64,000 bases of DNA from Robiginitalea aurantiaca (GTDB lineage: Bacteria; Bacteroidota; Bacteroidia; Flavobacteriales; Flavobacteriaceae): the NCBI RefSeq assembly GCF_030380815.1, contig NZ_JAUDUY010000002.1:372001-436000 (forward strand), in the 5' to 3' direction. The notes under the pieces were generated by a model. That model did no database searches, was not told where the DNA came from, and saw only the letters and a list, made by a program, of their open reading frames with translations. Both the position numbers and the translations under genes were made by a program. Below are positions 59,987 through 64,000 of this stretch, piece after piece (within the stretch, counting starts at the first letter, position 1; each line of letters opens with the position of its first letter).

Positions 59987-62686
59987 ATGAACCGTATCTC
60001 CACCCTTTTTTTCCTGCTGATCACCATTGCTCTATCGGCACAAGAAGATCTATGGACCCCAGAAGAAATCATCAACACCGTCTACCTTACCCAGCCTTCT
60101 TTTTCCAAAGACGGCTCAAAGATCGTATGGCTGCAGCGCAAGGGGTTGGTTAAAGAAGACAAGTTTGTGAACCATCTTTACCTCACAAGACTTGAAAATG
60201 TAAGCGATACCCCAAAAGTTATTCAATTAACCCGTTCCGTGGAGAGTGAATCCAACCCTGTTTTCAGTGCAGATGGAAACGCCCTTTATTTCAAATCCAG
60301 TCGTGAAAAAGGGAAGTCCCTGTGGAGACTATCACTCCAGGGTGGTGAAGCCGAAGAGGTTTCCAAGTTTGAAAACGGCCTTAGTTCCCTTTCACGGCTC
60401 GGAGACAGTGCCCTTGTATTTATTTCGGGAGAAGGAAAATCCCTGTATGACATTACATATGAAAAGGACAATACAACAGTGGTAGAGGATACCGCCCATT
60501 GGAACCCACGCCGGTTGTATTCTTTTGACCTGAAATCCAAAAAAACCACCCGCCTCACCCAAAACCCATACAGGATAAACAGTTATTCGGCTTCTGAGGA
60601 CGGGGCGTATATCGTCTACCAGGAAATCACCTCCCCGGACTACAACACCGATGGCAATCCAAAACCAAACTATGTGCTCCTGGATATTAAAAAAGGGACT
60701 TCACAAACCATTCTGGAAGGGCTGCAAAGTCCCGGTGGATTTCGTTTTACCCAAGATGGTAAAGGATTTTATTTTAACGCAGAAACTTCGTCAGATCCGG
60801 AATGGAATGGGGCTGGGATCAGGGAGCTCTACTATTTTGACCTTTTGGGCAAAGACTTTATAAAAGTACCCCTGGACTGGGAGAATGGGTTGTCCGGATC
60901 CTATTTCCTGGATGGGCCTCACGTTATAGTACAGCTTGCAAATGGCCCGCTCCAAAAGCTTCGCTATTTCGAAAAAGAGGGCAACACCTGGAACTGGAAG
61001 GACTTTGAATTGGGGGAACTTCAATACCACACCAATATCCTTGCTTTCCATCAGGAGACGGATCGCGTCATTTACACACATTCAACAGCTTCTAAACTGC
61101 CGGAATACTATGTGGCAACCCTGAAGGTAAATAGAAAAAATGTATCTCTGGAGGATCCCTTAATCCTGACCACCTTGAATAAAAAATTAAAAAAGAAGCC
61201 GATTGCCAAATCCGAAATCATCTACTGGAAAGGCGCAAATGATGAGGAGGTTAACGGAATCCTGTATTACCCCAAAAACTACGAAAAAGGAAAGACCTAT
61301 CCCCTGATCCTGAGTATACATGGCGGGCCTACGGGAGTGGATCAGGATGAATGGTCAGAACGCTGGTCCACCTATCCGCAAATCTATACGGATAAGGGTG
61401 CCTTTGTGCTCAAACCCAACTATCACGGGTCCGGCAACCACAATTTGGCTTTTATTGAATCCATAAAAAACGGCAACTACTACTCCCTGGAGCAAATTGA
61501 CCTATACAACGGCATACAGTATCTGAATGACCAGGGACTTATCGATATGGATAAGCTCGGGCTTATGGGTTGGTCCAACGGTGCGATCCTGGCCACCTGG
61601 ATGACACTAAAATACCCGGATATGTTTAAGGTGGCAGCACCCGGCGCAGGTGATATCAATTGGACCTCAGATTACGGCACTTGCCGCTTTGGAGTAACTT
61701 TCGACCAGAGCTACTTCGGGGGGGCGCCCTGGGATGACACCAATGGTAAACACTACAATGAGTGGTATATCGACAACTCCCCTATTTTCGAGATCGAGAA
61801 AATCAAAACCCCTACAATTATTTTTCACGGGAGCGAAGACCGGGCGGTCCCAAGGGACCAGGGCTGGGAATATTACAGAGGGCTGCAGCAAGTTGGACAG
61901 GCTCCTGTAAAATTCCTCTGGTTCCCCGGTCAGCCGCATGGGTTGCAGAAAATCACCCATCAGCTACGGAAAATGAAAGAGGAAATTGCCTGGATTGACC
62001 AGTATCTTTTTGAAGACACCAAACCAAAAAACGAGGCCTTTAAAAAGGATAGCCCTTTGGCTTCCCTTCTTTCCATGCAAAAAAACATGTCAGATGACGG
62101 GCTGATTGGAACTACATTTGATGGCGTTTTGATCCCCCCAACCGCAAGCCTGGGAAAAGACACCATTGCGATAGGCACTCATGAAGTGACCCTTGCTCAG
62201 TATCATGCCTTTACGGGGAAATCTTATGATAGGCTCCACGCCAATTCCCCGGTGACCGCTCTTAGTGAATCGGAAATTCGTGCCTATCTGGAATGGCTGA
62301 AGGAAAAAACCGGAGCGACGTATCGGCTTCCTAATGAGAAAGAAGCGGAGCGATTACATAAAAAAGCCCGGGAGGCATACAAAACCCAGAATAACCTGAA
62401 CACCCTGGCGGGTTATGAGCTTACTGCATTGGACGTCGGAGACTTGCAGAAAAAACTGAAGGAAGTCAAAACATCACTTATCCGTAATACGGGCAGCCAT
62501 CCGATGGTAAAATTAAAAGATGAAGTTATGGTGTACGACCTTGGGGGGAATGCCGCGGAGTACTACCAGACCCCCTCGGGCCTGAAATCCTATGATTACA
62601 GCGCTTATGATTTTGTGGATCCTGCAGCCCAGCACCCTTCAAGTGCAACGGAGCACACCGGACTCCGGGTAGTCAAAGAAAAGTAA
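59987..62686 (+). CDS. S9 prolyl-oligopeptidase-family peptidase fused to a SUMF1-like domain
   Basis: 899 residues from the ATG at 59987, where the signal peptide (ends ALSAQ) begins. A WD/beta-propeller region (about 35-430) precedes an alpha/beta-hydrolase domain with the catalytic triad Ser530 (GWSNG), Asp618 (GSEDRAVP) and His651 (QPHG); this is S9C acylaminoacyl/dipeptidyl peptidase layout. Residues about 700-899 match the formylglycine-generating-enzyme-like (FGE-sulfatase) fold: THEVTLAQYHAF, ATYRLPNEKEAERL, DLGGNAAEYY and a terminal TGLRVVKEK. The active-site cysteines of true FGE are absent. The second domain is probably a binding module. Confidence 0.9.
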   Translation: MNRISTLFFLLITIALSAQEDLWTPEEIINTVYLTQPSFSKDGSKIVWLQRKGLVKEDKFVNHLYLTRLENVSDTPKVIQLTRSVESESNPVFSADGNALYFKSSREKGKSLWRLSLQGGEAEEVSKFENGLSSLSRLGDSALVFISGEGKSLYDITYEKDNTTVVEDTAHWNPRRLYSFDLKSKKTTRLTQNPYRINSYSASEDGAYIVYQEITSPDYNTDGNPKPNYVLLDIKKGTSQTILEGLQSPGGFRFTQDGKGFYFNAETSSDPEWNGAGIRELYYFDLLGKDFIKVPLDWENGLSGSYFLDGPHVIVQLANGPLQKLRYFEKEGNTWNWKDFELGELQYHTNILAFHQETDRVIYTHSTASKLPEYYVATLKVNRKNVSLEDPLILTTLNKKLKKKPIAKSEIIYWKGANDEEVNGILYYPKNYEKGKTYPLILSIHGGPTGVDQDEWSERWSTYPQIYTDKGAFVLKPNYHGSGNHNLAFIESIKNGNYYSLEQIDLYNGIQYLNDQGLIDMDKLGLMGWSNGAILATWMTLKYPDMFKVAAPGAGDINWTSDYGTCRFGVTFDQSYFGGAPWDDTNGKHYNEWYIDNSPIFEIEKIKTPTIIFHGSEDRAVPRDQGWEYYRGLQQVGQAPVKFLWFPGQPHGLQKITHQLRKMKEEIAWIDQYLFEDTKPKNEAFKKDSPLASLLSMQKNMSDDGLIGTTFDGVLIPPTASLGKDTIAIGTHEVTLAQYHAFTGKSYDRLHANSPVTALSESEIRAYLEWLKEKTGATYRLPNEKEAERLHKKAREAYKTQNNLNTLAGYELTALDVGDLQKKLKEVKTSLIRNTGSHPMVKLKDEVMVYDLGGNAAEYYQTPSGLKSYDYSAYDFVDPAAQHPSSATEHTGLRVVKEK

Positions 62687-62850
62687 TCGTATTTGCGTGA
62701 AATCCAAAAAGCCAATTCATACTCCGCTGGCTATGATAGCCTTAAGATAGCGGCTTCCGGAATTCCAAATTGTGGGATGGCAGCCAATCTGAACTCCTGT
62801 TCTGGTCAAAACGCCTTATCTTAATAACGTGATTTAAAGTCTATTTATCG

Positions 62851-63705
62851 GTGCAGAAAACCTATTCATACCCTGCTAAAGTTTACCTCAATGGGGAAAT
62901 CCTGGATGCTGCAGATGCCAGGATATCCGTCTTTGATCGGGGATTTATTTTCGGGGACGGCATCTACGAAGTTATGGCCCGAATCCGGGGGCGGTTTTTT
63001 TACCGGGAAGCCCACATGGAGCGACTCAGAACCTGTCTGGAGAAAATTGATATTTCCCTGGACGTATCCTCACTGGAGACGGAAATCCTAACCCTGCTAA
63101 GCGCATCTGGCCTGGAAGAAGCGGATTGCTTGCTGTACATTCAGGTTACCCGGGGTGTAGCCCCGCGCCAGCACTCCTATCCCGCTGGAATACAACCTAC
63201 TGTAATGATGTACGCCTGGCCCAAAACCCTGCCGGATATAAATCATACCCCGGTGGCCGTAGTGCTTCAAAAAGATTTTCGCTGGTCGAGATGCGATATC
63301 AAAATGACTTCCCTTTTAGGCAATGTGATGGCCAATGAGTTTGCCAAATCGCACAACTGCTATGAAACTGTATTTGAACGCGATGGCATAATCACAGAAG
63401 CTTCGCACTCAAATGTATTCTTCGTAAAAAACGATGTGGTCCATACACATCCTGCGAATCACCTCATCCTCGATGGCATTACCCGACAGGTGGTATTGGA
63501 GCTTTGTAAATCCCTGTCAATTGAAGTACAGCTGCAGGGCATTCCCGCATCCCAGATCCTGGAAATGGACGAGGCGTTTTTAACGGGGACCAGTACGCAA
63601 ATCACCCCCATATCGACAGTCGACGGAAAAACTGTTTATCCCGAAAGCATGGGTCCGGTAACCCGGAGGCTTCAGGAGGCTTTTTTAGAACTGAAATTCC
63701 GCTAG
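62851..63705 (+). CDS. Class IV aminotransferase, probable D-amino-acid aminotransferase
   Basis: 284 residues starting with GTG at 62851, which places the N-terminus (VYLNGEILDAADARISVFDRG) correctly. Class IV PLP fold: Lys151 (DIKMTSLLGNV) as Schiff-base lysine, Glu183 (TEASHSNVFFV) near the pyridine nitrogen. The RGVAPRQHSYP block has the Arg/His pair (Arg106, His108) that in D-alanine aminotransferase traps the substrate carboxylate. It would interconvert D-amino acids and 2-keto acids, for example to supply D-glutamate for the wall. Confidence 0.88.
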   Translation: MQKTYSYPAKVYLNGEILDAADARISVFDRGFIFGDGIYEVMARIRGRFFYREAHMERLRTCLEKIDISLDVSSLETEILTLLSASGLEEADCLLYIQVTRGVAPRQHSYPAGIQPTVMMYAWPKTLPDINHTPVAVVLQKDFRWSRCDIKMTSLLGNVMANEFAKSHNCYETVFERDGIITEASHSNVFFVKNDVVHTHPANHLILDGITRQVVLELCKSLSIEVQLQGIPASQILEMDEAFLTGTSTQITPISTVDGKTVYPESMGPVTRRLQEAFLELKFR

Positions 63706-63972
63706 GAACGCTGTGTTCTGATGTGTGGAGCATTCGGACTTGAAAGGGCAGATCGACGATCAACCAGAACCTTACACAACTTCAAAACTTCGAATCCTTG
63801 TGGCAGGATGAAACTGGAAATCCAGTAACGATAACCTTTGGTGTACGGGGATTTGAGAAAAGCGTTCCGGTCCGAACCTTTGCAATCTGGGATGCTCTGC
63901 CCGCAGAGGGACAGGTGCAGCATGAAATTCCTGCTAATTTTTGTATTTTAAGCAGACAAGGCCGAAGTCCAT

Positions 63973-64000
63973 ATGTTTAAATTCTTCAGGAATATCCGTC
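63973..64000 (+). CDS. Start of a truncated gene, DUF6090-like
   Basis: Only nine codons (MFKFFRNIR) lie before the window ends. The opening resembles the many flavobacterial DUF6090 membrane proteins that begin with MxKFFRxIR, so this is a guess based on very little sequence. Confidence 0.3.

Noticed and set aside
63713-63820. Frame beginning MCGAFG near the right edge, possibly a SRAP or amidotransferase gene
   Set aside because: It stops after 35 codons and the continuation in other frames shows no family motifs.

Overview
The window is a stretch of chromosome from a marine member of the Flavobacteriaceae (Bacteroidota). The signs are paired SusC/SusD proteins, TAnnTTTG promoter boxes, lipoproteins with Bacteroidota-style signal peptides, a BlaI/M56 pair and several families typical of flavobacteria. 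No rRNA, CRISPR array, phage or intact insertion sequence is visible. The genus cannot be fixed from sequence reading alone.

Layout: 1-3980 holds the start of a Ca2+/Na+ exchanger, a BlaI-M56 signalling pair, a tiny conserved protein and apt. 4003-6295 holds a tRNA-Arg(ACG), a second copy of its 3' end, an AT-rich M28 peptidase gene and a non-coding tail. 6296-10469 is an uncharacterised redox cluster: a CrtI-like flavoprotein with an FNR-like tail, two flavodoxin-fold proteins and a frameshifted C_GCAxxG_C_C gene.

10724-30485 is a complete alginate-utilisation locus. Minus-strand operon 1 encodes PL6 lyase, PL17 lyase and KdgF. Operon 2 encodes SusC, SusD, a PKD surface lipoprotein and PL7 lyase. 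A FadR-type GntR regulator follows. Operon 3 encodes a hexuronate-type MFS importer, two SDR reductases, KDG kinase, KDPG aldolase and an Nramp-like transporter without metal-site motifs. A divergent rraA-like gene closes the locus. PL7 cuts polymer at the surface, SusCD imports oligomers, PL6 and PL17 reduce them to unsaturated monouronate, KdgF speeds ring opening to DEH, an SDR reduces DEH to KDG, and KdgK plus Eda yield pyruvate and glyceraldehyde-3-phosphate. TTGGTTAACCA-type palindromes lie before the PL6 operon, before susC and before the regulator gene, so a single regulon is likely. The susC leader may also encode an antisense small RNA.

30544-41022 carries a GNAT protein, a sterol-desaturase-family protein, outer-membrane proteins, an M20 peptidase, gene remnants and a MalT-like LuxR regulator. 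41023-64000 carries a patatin/surface-antigen protein, membrane proteins, TerB-DUF808, an M20 paralogue with an altered metal ligand, DUF3604, a ParS-ParT toxin-antitoxin pair, gamma-glutamyltransferase, an amidohydrolase, an MFS transporter, an S9 peptidase fused to a SUMF1-like domain, and a D-amino-acid aminotransferase.
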